Positions 55,688-63,879 of a DNA stretch of 64,000 bases are shown here, in pieces. The first letter of the stretch is position 1. The number at the start of each line of letters is the position of its first letter. The stretch spans positions 15,567,840 through 15,631,839 of the forward strand of contig NC_087070.1 of the NCBI RefSeq assembly GCF_963678635.1, in the 5' to 3' direction. The DNA comes from Symsagittifera roscoffensis. Taxonomy: Eukaryota; Xenacoelomorpha; Acoela; Convolutidae. The notes beneath the pieces are model-generated. The model searched no databases. It was not told where the DNA came from and saw nothing but the letters and a program-made list of their open reading frames with translations. The position numbers and the translations under genes are program-made.

Positions 55688-58432
55688 CGACTGAAAGAGT
55701 TGCACGAGCGGCTACAACTAAGGAATCGCGAGAGTCCAGCAAGAGTGGACTTACCCTCGACGTGGGGGGAGCAACCTGTCAGGAGTGTGGTAATCTCGAG
55801 TTACAAAAAGAATACGGAAGGTAGATACCACAGGCACAATCGGATGGACTGGAGCACGGCGCAGAGAGACAGGAGAGATTGCTTCCATGACGCAGCTTGG
55901 GTGGAATACCACACGCAGCCACGTGTGCCTGAGGGGGCGGTCCACCTGATCATAGGGGACAGCTTGTTGCGGGTGCTGACCCGGATCCAGTCCCATTGGC
56001 AAACGGGGATCTTTAGCTTTGCTGGAGCCGCGACGCCGCAGATGCTAGCGACACTTGAGATGCTAGGTATGGCAAGAGTATACACGGTGACTCTGATGAT
56101 CGGGACGAATGACATGTCCAGGGGGGAAGCAAGGAAGGTGGCGAGGCTGCACGACAAGATGAGCTGCATTCTTGAGGAATTGCGGATTCAAATGGATCCG
56201 GCTATTCTTACGGTGTGCACCATCCCTTACAACATGAAAGCGGACCAGCATGCAATGGAAATGAACACAAAAGTGCGAAACCTGAACGGAATAATCAAGC
56301 AGATAAACCGAAGAAGTGTCCTCCCCGTTGGGTTGTTGGACGTGGCCGAGCAAATGGAGCTATCCGCTTTCCCTGACGATGCATCCTCGGATGGGATTCA
56401 CTTTGATAGGCCCAGAGGGGTGGAGTGGTTGAATGACGTCTTCCAAAGGCACATAAGCGCATTGGAGGCAGAGTTGCTAGAGACGGCACAGGTCACATTC
56501 GGACCACCCCCAAATCCACCCTTCTTCAACTCGAGGGCTTTGTCCAGTCGCTTGGGTGCAATGGCCGATTCTAGAGACAGTTCGAGGAACAGCCGAACCA
56601 AGTTGCCGGGCGCCGCGCCCATGGAAGCTGATGAGGCGACGTCATCAACTCCCCAGGGATCGATAATATCCTCAGTGGTGGTGGCGGAGAAGAAGAAGCC
56701 GGAGAGACCAGCGGAGACCAGCAGGTCGAAGTATGTGGAGAAGGTCAAGGAGCTGGACTTGGAAGACCTGGAGTGCATGCTAGAGTTAGCGAAAGCTTTG
56801 GGTCTTGAGCAGGTGTCGCACGAAGACTTGGGTAGACTCCAGTGCGTGGACTGGCTGAAGGCTCGCGAGACACACTTCTCGAGAGCCAAAATGACGGAGA
56901 CGGCGGATCTGACTGGGATTCCCACAAAATCGGTGATGGGTCCTATTAACTATAGACCTCTGAAGTCATTAGGGAGTCCGGGATTCGTGGTGGAGCCTCC
57001 CAAACACCGAACCAGCGTTGCCAGGATTAGAGTGGCCACTCCAGCACAGTTGAGGGTGGTGGACAAGCTGATGGATCCGAGAGAGATGGAATTACCAGAC
57101 GCCGCGTATGAAGGTACGAAACTAGCCAACGACCCCAGATACGGGAAACCCTGCGGGAATACGCAGCTGGCCAAAACCTTAGCTGTTTATGACAGGGCAG
57201 ACCCAGCCGCAGTGAGGGTGGTCATCGTGGCGGGATCGGACTTCGAGGGGACGTCTCCCAAATTGTTTTGGCCGGAAACTCTGATATATTCATTGCCAGG
57301 AGCGGAGCTAAACCAGATGTTAACCCTGGTGGTGGCCGTGAAATCAGAGATGCCTTGCGAACCTGAGCTACTGCTGTTTGCAGGGATGAACGATCACTTG
57401 CATGCGACGGGGTTTCTTGAGCAGCTCAAGGGTGATGAACCTACGCCGAAGAAGATCTGGGAAGCCATCCAGACATTATTTGCAGCTATGAATGAAGTAC
57501 AAGAGAACGTTGCCTCACGATTTGGCTCCAAGACAAAAGTGGCGTTCACGACGTCCCCCGGGTACGCGAGCATGCCTCCCGCTCTGCAATTTGTGTATGC
57601 GATCTTGATCTTGATAGCAGAAGGGAATGGATGGCGTATTCTGATGGCAGCTCCCAATCGGGAACTGGAACCTACGAACTTGAGAATTCGCAGGTCGGAA
57701 CTCGCGGCGGCGTGGGCGGATGTGTCCCACGCGTTGAGGGGCTTTCACGAGTTGGCCGACGTCCTCATCGTATTGGACGAGGTCTTCTTGCTGGAGATAT
57801 CTAACTTCGCTAGGCAACTCAAGCTCAGTCCGATTATAGGGGACGATCATCTAGTGGTGACTCACCTGACGGCCAGTCTGTGGTTTCGAAGCATGGAAGT
57901 GACCATCACAAGCTCCACTAGTAAATCTAGAGGGCCGAGCAACGAGAAGAAGAACGTGGCCGCATCGGAGAAGCAGCTGGAGTCGATGGTGTATCGAATG
58001 ACACAAGAGGGAGGCAGGTGGCCCTTCCTGACGCCGAGGCTGGAGAACGCCACGGAGAAGACGAGAGAAGATGCTCCGCTTCTGGTGAAGCAGACCTGGG
58101 ATTTTCTTGAGGAGCAGCTGGGAGTGGCCGAGAAAAGGGAGATGACGGTTGGCAGGTTCGTCACAGCAGCCAACGAAGTCACGATTGGAGGATTCTGGAG
58201 GGAGCACGCAAGGGGTGAGCTGAGGACGAGGAGGGATCACGAGATTCTTGAGTTCTTGAGTCCTTGTTGGGGAAAGGAGTTCCTGACCGAAGTGTGTAGC
58301 GCGAAAGAGACCATCTTTAAAGCCTTCATACAGGAAGTATTGAATATGCCCATCAGTCTGTTGCTGGCACTGTCAATACTCGAGTGTGTTTTTCCCATTG
58401 CCAGAGGCTCTCCGTATTTCATCAGTCGGTGA
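55688..58432 (+). CDS. Large accessory ORF 3: SGNH/GDSL hydrolase domain plus unknown C-terminal region
   Basis: About 910 residues (numbered from 55,700). SGNH blocks are all present: IIGDSLLRVL with Gly-Asp-Ser at 86-88, FAGAATPQM at 107-115, MIGTND at 133-138 and SDGIHFD with Asp231 and His234, so an active Ser-Asp-His esterase/lipase is plausible. Similar domains occur in CR1 ORF1. The C-terminal 500 residues include VVIVAGSDFEG (about 505-515) and LLLFAGMNDHLH (about 556-567), which look like a second, altered SGNH pair. The ORF ends inside the left arm of an inverted repeat, so its real C-terminus may be lost. Confidence 0.8.
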   Translation, partial: RLKELHERLQLRNRESPARVDLPSTWGEQPVRSVVISSYKKNTEGRYHRHNRMDWSTAQRDRRDCFHDAAWVEYHTQPRVPEGAVHLIIGDSLLRVLTRIQSHWQTGIFSFAGAATPQMLATLEMLGMARVYTVTLMIGTNDMSRGEARKVARLHDKMSCILEELRIQMDPAILTVCTIPYNMKADQHAMEMNTKVRNLNGIIKQINRRSVLPVGLLDVAEQMELSAFPDDASSDGIHFDRPRGVEWLNDVFQRHISALEAELLETAQVTFGPPPNPPFFNSRALSSRLGAMADSRDSSRNSRTKLPGAAPMEADEATSSTPQGSIISSVVVAEKKKPERPAETSRSKYVEKVKELDLEDLECMLELAKALGLEQVSHEDLGRLQCVDWLKARETHFSRAKMTETADLTGIPTKSVMGPINYRPLKSLGSPGFVVEPPKHRTSVARIRVATPAQLRVVDKLMDPREMELPDAAYEGTKLANDPRYGKPCGNTQLAKTLAVYDRADPAAVRVVIVAGSDFEGTSPKLFWPETLIYSLPGAELNQMLTLVVAVKSEMPCEPELLLFAGMNDHLHATGFLEQLKGDEPTPKKIWEAIQTLFAAMNEVQENVASRFGSKTKVAFTTSPGYASMPPALQFVYAILILIAEGNGWRILMAAPNRELEPTNLRIRRSELAAAWADVSHALRGFHELADVLIVLDEVFLLEISNFARQLKLSPIIGDDHLVVTHLTASLWFRSMEVTITSSTSKSRGPSNEKKNVAASEKQLESMVYRMTQEGGRWPFLTPRLENATEKTREDAPLLVKQTWDFLEEQLGVAEKREMTVGRFVTAANEVTIGGFWREHARGELRTRRDHEILEFLSPCWGKEFLTEVCSAKETIFKAFIQEVLNMPISLLLALSILECVFPIARGSPYFISR

Positions 58433-58675
58433 AATGACACCAGTTCCCCGTGGGTTAGAAGCACCAATGTCAAGTATCCGTCTATCCGGAGGTTTACCCA
58501 AGGTACCTGTTTAATATGGGCCCAGCATACATGTTCAGTCGGGGCGTGGACACCCTCCGGATAGACGGATACTTGACATTGGTGCTTCTAACCCACGGGG
58601 AACTGGTGTCATTTCACCGACTGATGAAATACGGAGAGCCTCTGGCAATGGGAAAAACACACTCGAGTATTGACA
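58371..58675. repeat. Perfect 122-bp inverted repeat with 61-bp spacer
   Basis: 58,371-58,492 is the exact reverse complement of 58,554-58,675 (starts TGTCAATACTCGAG, ends CCGGAGG). The left arm ends accessory ORF 3 and the right arm codes for the following ORF, whose frame runs on beyond the arm. The right arm is therefore probably the original and the left an inverted copy made during reverse transcription, recombination or assembly. Confidence 0.95.
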
Positions 58676-58818
58676 CCTACTCGTATAAGTGTGCTGCCGG
58701 GCTAAAGACGCTGCTGATACAGTACCTACTGATGCAGAACCGGCACCTGACTGGTGAAGAAAAGAGCCCGAAGACAAGAGAGGAGTGGAGGAAAGTGAAT
58801 GGGGCATGCCTCTATTGA
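58516..58818 (+). CDS. Accessory ORF 4 (100 residues), starts in the palindrome
   Basis: MGPAYMFSRGVDTLRIDGYL, then LTLVLLTHGELVSFHRLMKY, then GLKTLLIQYLLMQNRHLTGE. It is unrecognised. Its N-terminus is encoded by the spacer and right arm of the inverted repeat, so it may be the tail of a longer protein whose front was replaced. It overlaps the next ORF by 20 bases. Confidence 0.5.
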   Translation: MGPAYMFSRGVDTLRIDGYLTLVLLTHGELVSFHRLMKYGEPLAMGKTHSSIDTYSYKCAAGLKTLLIQYLLMQNRHLTGEEKSPKTREEWRKVNGACLY

Positions 58819-59458
58819 CGGACCTATGCCTGGCCATGAGATCGGACCCCATGGGGATGATCCGGGGCTAGGGGAAGTCGTAACCTGTATCTATGGACCG
58901 GCCGTCACGTTCGCGTTCCCAGATCCTCTGGTGAAAGCTTATCGACACTCAGTAACCCACGTGAGCCTCATAAGCGTACTAGATGGAACGACACTTAATT
59001 GGTGTCAGCAGGAGGTGCTAAGGGCACAGATGAGCAACACGGTGCTCTTCGGAAAGGTGAAGGATCCGGAGTTGGTGGTGTACAGTTTTCGAGGACAACT
59101 GCAGTGCAGGATGGGAGGCAAGCGCGAAGGCCCCATCGAAACCTATCCCAAGTTCTGGAACCTAAATCCCCTGACAGCAGATGGACAAGAGATCTTGAGA
59201 ATTCCCGCGTGGAAGAAAAGCTTCGAGCTGGTGAAAAGGGAGCTGGAGGCGATATTGGAGAAGGAAGTCCTGCCGGCAAGCATTCCAGAATTCCCAACAG
59301 TGAGGAGAATGACCCTGGGGATGAACAGCCCCCTGGTGGTCCCGTCCCTTTTCGCGAGAGCAACAACCGAAGAACAGCAGAAGGAGTTCATCGACGGCTG
59401 GGATTCTCTCTTCATCGGCTACTCTCCATCTATTTTCATACCAGCGACACGAAAATAA
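58799..59458 (+). CDS. Accessory ORF 5 (219 residues), conserved in the decayed copy
   Basis: ATG 58,799. Segments IYGPAVTFAFPDP, SVTHVSLISVLDG and TTLNWCQQEVLR are matched in the decayed relative near 31.03-31.17 kb despite heavy decay there, showing this is a genuine family protein. The rest includes FWNLNPLTADGQEILRI and PSLFARATTEEQQKEFIDGW. No known domain is recognised, and there is no signal peptide or membrane segment. Confidence 0.7.
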   Translation: MGHASIDGPMPGHEIGPHGDDPGLGEVVTCIYGPAVTFAFPDPLVKAYRHSVTHVSLISVLDGTTLNWCQQEVLRAQMSNTVLFGKVKDPELVVYSFRGQLQCRMGGKREGPIETYPKFWNLNPLTADGQEILRIPAWKKSFELVKRELEAILEKEVLPASIPEFPTVRRMTLGMNSPLVVPSLFARATTEEQQKEFIDGWDSLFIGYSPSIFIPATRK

Positions 59459-59484
59459 ATTCATGGACAACTCAAGCCAAGAAA

Positions 59485-59895
59485 ATGAGAGGGTCGATGC
59501 CCCCGAAGTTCGAGGTACGAGATGCCTTGAGAACATTTGAGCGGGCAGGTCTAGAGCACAAGTTGCCGGTGTGGGACGATGGCAGGATGATAGTGAATGA
59601 AGGGCATATCGCACTGAAAGCAGACGATATGCTGTTTGCCACAAGGAAATACCGGGCACCTTATGGACTAGAGCAGGTGGAAAGGAGACAGGAGGGAAAG
59701 GAGCTGGATGCAGCAGGCCCATTGCATGTGGCTCTGACAGAGTATAAGGAAACGGGTCCAGCTACACCATCACCCCTATCAGTGGGCACCCCTGGGGATA
59801 AAAGGAGTGGTCCCGTAGAAGATCGATTCAGAAGGATTCTTGAGAGAAGGGAAGCAGAATCGGGGGAGGAGAGCATGGATGAAAACTCTCAGTGA
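59485..59895 (+). CDS. Accessory ORF 6 (136 residues)
   Basis: ATG 59,485, 26 bases after the stop of ORF 5: MRGSMPPKFEVRDALRTFER, then DDGRMIVNEGHIALKADDML and a Pro/Glu-rich acidic tail. It is unrecognised. Its last 17 bases overlap the next ORF's ATG. Confidence 0.55.
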   Translation: MRGSMPPKFEVRDALRTFERAGLEHKLPVWDDGRMIVNEGHIALKADDMLFATRKYRAPYGLEQVERRQEGKELDAAGPLHVALTEYKETGPATPSPLSVGTPGDKRSGPVEDRFRRILERREAESGEESMDENSQ

Positions 59896-60547
59896 GGCAG
59901 GAGAGGATATGGAGGTGGGAAATACACCGGAGCCGAAGCCATCAGAGGAAGAGTTCACTACGCAAGAACTGTTGAAAGATCTGAGTGGAGAAGATTGGGC
60001 AGACACCCCCACGCCACCTTTGACCTCATCTCCCCGCAAGAACCTATAGTTGCCACTGACGAGCGAGAATCCCAACATGGGAATGATCTTCCTGAGTGCG
60101 GAGAAAAGGGAGAAGAACACCTTTGAGGGAAACAAGGATGCCTTCATAGGCACTCTGGATGCGGATGCTTGGCGAAGATTCTTGAGCGATTTTAATCGAG
60201 AAGTGGACGACGACACCACATTGGATGATTTTAAGGAGGAGCTATGGGACACGGTGGCGAAGTTCGGAGAACCTATCCTGATGGGGACAGGTCTGGAGGA
60301 GAAAGCTAGAGGAGAGCTGCTGAGCAAGATGGTCGAGTTGAGGAAGGCACCACGAAAGACCAGAGAAGACAAATGTAAAGACAGCTCTACTCCGAAACAA
60401 AAAACTGACGATAAAATAATTGAACATGTAAGGGGGGATAAGATCGGAACTAGTAATATAGTTAAAAGTACTAATATCCTTAAGGCTCGAGCAGGGGGAG
60501 GCCAGAGTTGGAAGGGTTGGACGGAGACAAGGAAGTCGAATCAGTGA
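59879..60547 (+). CDS. Accessory ORF 7, acidic, in-frame TAG
   Basis: ATG 59,879 (MKTLSEAGEDMEVG), acidic and Pro-rich, then TAG at 60,047-60,049, then the same frame continues to 60,547 with DAWRRFLSDFNREVDDD and LDDFKEELWDTVAKFG, which look like amphipathic helices. It ends TGA at 60,545-60,547, overlapping the next ATG by one base (TGATG). It is unrecognised. Confidence 0.55.
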
Positions 60548-61551
60548 TGATAACGACAACGCCCCCGAGTAAAGACGTGAGGTCTCGCAAGAGGAAGAGA
60601 GACGTGGAGGGATTGGGCAGTCCTTCAGCGGATTCGGTCTCGGAGGAAAACTTGAGAGAGATGGCCCCCATGGTTCTGGCACGATGGAAGACAGCAGCCT
60701 ACAAGAGTAGCTACGAGCCGAGGAAACTGCTCGACGTAGAAAAGGAGATGGAGATCCCCACCAGCTCAACAACGGAAGAAGACTTCAAGCCTCAGAGGAT
60801 AAAAATGAAGCGAGGTTTGACGAGCGGGCAGACTTGGGAAGTGGACGTCGGCAAAGAATGGGTCTCAATTGAACACCAGGCTACCGGGAAGCAAGTGACT
60901 AGTGATCCTCTTGAGAAAAATAAAACGAGGAACACCGCCCGACCGTGGTGGGTGGCCCTGGAAACATTGCAGGAATTGGAAGACTGCCTGAAGAAGCTCG
61001 ACAGTGGAGTGTCACGCAAACGACGCAACTGGGCTACCCAGCAGAAGGCTGGTATCAATAAATTAGAATTGGGAAGCCAACTGAAGAGAACTTGGCAGAA
61101 CTTGTTAAAGGATCATTTTGAAGAAGCGATGAGAATATCCTCATCGGCATCGCCGTTGATGGCGAATCCCTTCATTAGGACCGCAGGACAACTGACAAGC
61201 ATTAGGACCGCAGCTTGTTGGGATGCTACCTGTTTCTTGAGGTGGACAATGTCAATGATGACTGACAGTACCATCCTAGCATGTCACCAGAGAGCAATTA
61301 GAAGCAAGACGCTGGAAAGGAGAGTCTCCACAGTCATCTTGAATGTGAACCAGAGTACTGGGATAGAAAAGGAGGACGGTTCTAGGCAATCTCTAGAGAG
61401 CCAAAGGAAGTTAGATGAGATACGGAGATTCTACAACAAGAAGTTCGAGGAGAAACACGACGTTCACCGTAACTTGGCTTCTTCAGGAGTGCCTTTCCTA
61501 GACTTAGAAGCTGGAGGTGCCCATAGAAACTATGAGGTGGCGGAGCGCTGA
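60547..61551 (+). CDS. Accessory ORF 8 (about 334 residues)
   Basis: ATG 60,547 sits in a TGATG stop-start with ORF 7, an arrangement that allows coupled reinitiation. The N-terminus is basic (KDVRSRKRKRDVEG, nuclear-signal-like). Then WVSIEHQATGKQV, PWWVALETLQELEDCLKKLD, LKRTWQNLLKDHFEEAM and IRRFYNKKFEEKHDVHRN. The frame is also open upstream of this ATG. No family is recognised. Confidence 0.6.
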   Translation: MITTTPPSKDVRSRKRKRDVEGLGSPSADSVSEENLREMAPMVLARWKTAAYKSSYEPRKLLDVEKEMEIPTSSTTEEDFKPQRIKMKRGLTSGQTWEVDVGKEWVSIEHQATGKQVTSDPLEKNKTRNTARPWWVALETLQELEDCLKKLDSGVSRKRRNWATQQKAGINKLELGSQLKRTWQNLLKDHFEEAMRISSSASPLMANPFIRTAGQLTSIRTAACWDATCFLRWTMSMMTDSTILACHQRAIRSKTLERRVSTVILNVNQSTGIEKEDGSRQSLESQRKLDEIRRFYNKKFEEKHDVHRNLASSGVPFLDLEAGGAHRNYEVAER

Positions 61552-61571
61552 AGTTCTGGACAGAGAGGATA

Positions 61572-62282
61572 ATGGAGATAGACCCTGTGGAAAGAGAGAG
61601 ACCTAGTCTAGGTTTGATTCTCGAGAGAACACCGGAAGTAATAAGTGTGCCACGCTCAAGTAAAAGAGTAGAACTAAAAATGGGTAACGGGAACGGCATG
61701 TTGACCACGAATCTGGGAGTGGTGTGGAAATTGCTCAGGCCCTCCTGGTGTCCACATCCCCATGCAAGCCTGATCGAGGAAGTCACTGAGCGAGTGAGAT
61801 TGGCGCCGACAGAGGATGAAGATTTAGCGACCTTGAGTATAGTACATAGACTGATCCTGCCTCATATGAAGGAGTCGAGTGAGATGACGAGTGGAACAGG
61901 GTCGGTAAAGAAGATGGAGCCAGGCAGTTGTCTTGACTCGACGTGTGGGAATGGCGAGCACACCTGTGATGGACGATCGTGCGTCAGGATACAGTCTTTC
62001 CAGAAAGAAGACCTAGTCACCTGGTTTGAAGATATCACCGAAAGGGAGAAAAGTGAGATACAGATAGTGGCTGAGTGTTACGCGAGTACCACTGTAAACC
62101 TAGCAACAGCTCTGGAATTCTTCTCAAGAATGTGTAGTCTCCAGTCACTGGAGAGGCTAGAGTCAGAACACCACTTGGTGACCGCGTTGAGCGTGGAGTC
62201 ATGGCCCGGAGTGTTGCAAGTGACCCAGAAACACATCAAGAGTTGGAAGGTTGGATCGAAGCGGAGATGGCATTACCCATGA
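61572..62282 (+). CDS. Accessory ORF 9 (236 residues), Cys-rich segment
   Basis: ATG 61,572, 20 bases after ORF 8. MEIDPVERERPSLGLILERT, ... TTNLGVVWKLLRPSWCPHPHA, a compact Cys cluster CLDSTCGNGEHTCDGRSC near 61,930-61,985 that could bind metal, then VTWFEDITEREKSEIQIVAE. It overlaps ORF 10 by 82 bases. It is unrecognised. Confidence 0.6.
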   Translation: MEIDPVERERPSLGLILERTPEVISVPRSSKRVELKMGNGNGMLTTNLGVVWKLLRPSWCPHPHASLIEEVTERVRLAPTEDEDLATLSIVHRLILPHMKESSEMTSGTGSVKKMEPGSCLDSTCGNGEHTCDGRSCVRIQSFQKEDLVTWFEDITEREKSEIQIVAECYASTTVNLATALEFFSRMCSLQSLERLESEHHLVTALSVESWPGVLQVTQKHIKSWKVGSKRRWHYP

Positions 62283-62899
62283 GCGAAGCCTATGGACTGC
62301 CTCTAAATGCGAAGTCCCTAGTGGGGTCAGTGATGGCCAACCTATGTGGCAGCCACTATCCATTACACATGGCGATGGTAGAAGTGTCCAGCCAGAGGGT
62401 ATTGATAGACAAAGCCTTCTCAGTGCCCAAATGTTTAAGACTAGCTCGGATGTCACATCATTCACACAAGCTGTTGAGGAAGGTCCGAGGAACAGTGCCT
62501 AAAGAACAAAGGGATGACTTGAGTGAAAACTGGGGTGAAGAACTTCTAGGCTTGGAGAGCGAAAATACAAGTGACCTCGAGAGACAAAACGTGATTGGGA
62601 AACCCATGGTAGGTGCCCCTAACTTGGGAGAAGTCGACGTGATACACGAGAAGATGATGGAACTTGAGCCTCTCCGGGAAGCCTCGGGAGAACGCAATCT
62701 TAGGAGCATCGACCTCACACACGGGGACTGTCCATGCCACTGTCTGGCGCAGACAGTGTGGTACCCAGACCAAGCCAATCTCTGCCTGACCTGGGATGTA
62801 GAAGAAATCAGGTCGTTGGGATTACCCGAGAATCAACAAAAAGTGACCATCTTGGTGGTGAGCACATGCTGGCTCTGCGATGGATGGAAGAAAACATAG
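62201..62899 (+). CDS. Accessory ORF 10 (232 residues), Cys/His-rich end
   Basis: ATG 62,201 in another frame from ORF 9. MARSVASDPETHQELEGWIE, GLPLNAKSLVGSVMANLCGS, then near the C-terminus THGDCPCHCLAQTVWYPDQA and VVSTCWLCDGWKK, giving C-x-C-x-C and C-x2-C that could form a zinc site. It is unrecognised. Confidence 0.6.
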   Translation: MARSVASDPETHQELEGWIEAEMALPMSEAYGLPLNAKSLVGSVMANLCGSHYPLHMAMVEVSSQRVLIDKAFSVPKCLRLARMSHHSHKLLRKVRGTVPKEQRDDLSENWGEELLGLESENTSDLERQNVIGKPMVGAPNLGEVDVIHEKMMELEPLREASGERNLRSIDLTHGDCPCHCLAQTVWYPDQANLCLTWDVEEIRSLGLPENQQKVTILVVSTCWLCDGWKKT

Positions 62900-63513
62900 C
62901 AAAGTATCGAGAATCGAAGACGCCTACAGCAGAGTCGATTCACGCGATAGATTACAGCAGGAGACTTGAGTTGTTCGAGACAGCATGCAAGGTGTTCGCC
63001 ATACCAATGGAAGTCAGACACGTGTGGAGCCGCTTGAGATTCTTTCCTTGGTTTCGCGCGACGTTAACATCCTGGTTATATGTAGCGACCAAGGATCACA
63101 TGAGGTAACATCAAAAGGAATATCGACAATTCCAGGCCGAGATAGGACCAGATGCCTTCAAGAGACCTCTGCTGACCCATCGAAATGCGATCACGACGGG
63201 GTGGAAAAGAGTGGGTAGAGTATCCAGAGACAACACTAGAGCGAGGGAGTCAATACTGGAGGAGGATCTGGCGAAGAATGTAAGCCTGAGTCTTCACAAT
63301 TCCTTCTGTTTGAACCGGGAGTCGAAGGTGAAGAGCTTACCGAATCAAGCGAAGAGATTGCAAGAGCAAAGGGAGTGGATGCGATCCTATGAACAGCTGA
63401 AGGCTTGGGAGGAGATAGTGATCAGCTCCGATGACGAAGAGGCACTATTGGAACAGATCACAGTGTCAAAAGTATCTGGATCGGGTACCTCGAGGGCGAA
63501 GAACACGAGGTGA
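62866..63513 (+). CDS. Accessory ORF 11, in-frame TAA
   Basis: ATG 62,866 overlaps ORF 10 by 34 bases: MLALRWMEENIAKYRESKTP, FFPWFRATLTSWLYVATKD, then TAA at 63,106-63,108. The same frame goes on (HQKEYRQFQAEIGPDAFKR, AKRLQEQREWMRSYEQLKAW) to an acidic end EEIVISSDDEEALLEQITVS that resembles a SUMO-interaction/CK2-type motif. It is unrecognised. Confidence 0.55.
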
Positions 63514-63879
63514 GCCAGTGGCTCAAAAGGAAAATTCTAGAGTCTTGAGTCTTGAGAGGGAGGGGGCTCGAGGGTGAACTCGGATGAAATCTGGGTTCAC
63601 GAAAAAGAAAGTTTAACAATTAAGATATTGTTATTAATATGCTAGATCTATTATATAAATCAAAATGCTGCATGACAATTTCCTGATTGAATAGGACAAA
63701 AGAAATTTTATGTGTGAAAATTTTATATGGTCGTGAATTTTGGAAGGTAGATAAAATTAAGTCTGCTGCAAACTTCTGTAAATGACCACTGGCACTGTAT
63801 CTTGAGTGACACTCGGGCTTCTGGGGATTCACTGACAAACAGCACGCGATGAGGACATCGATCTTGAGTCCGGGGAGTA
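63514..63879. other. 3' non-coding region before the 3' LTR
   Basis: About 365 bases without an ORF. A purine-rich GAGAGGGAGGGGG at 63,552-63,564 and CCGGGGAGTA immediately before the LTR (63,871-63,880) are the candidates for the polypurine tract; the latter is in the expected place. Confidence 0.5.

Noticed and set aside
58371-58432. Genuine C-terminus of the SGNH ORF
   Set aside because: These codons are the reverse complement of the following coding sequence, so the ending is probably made by the inverted duplication.
53340-63513. Envelope glycoprotein gene after pol
   Set aside because: No ORF shows a signal peptide, a clear transmembrane anchor or a fusion-peptide-like segment; the recognisable domains are macro and SGNH.
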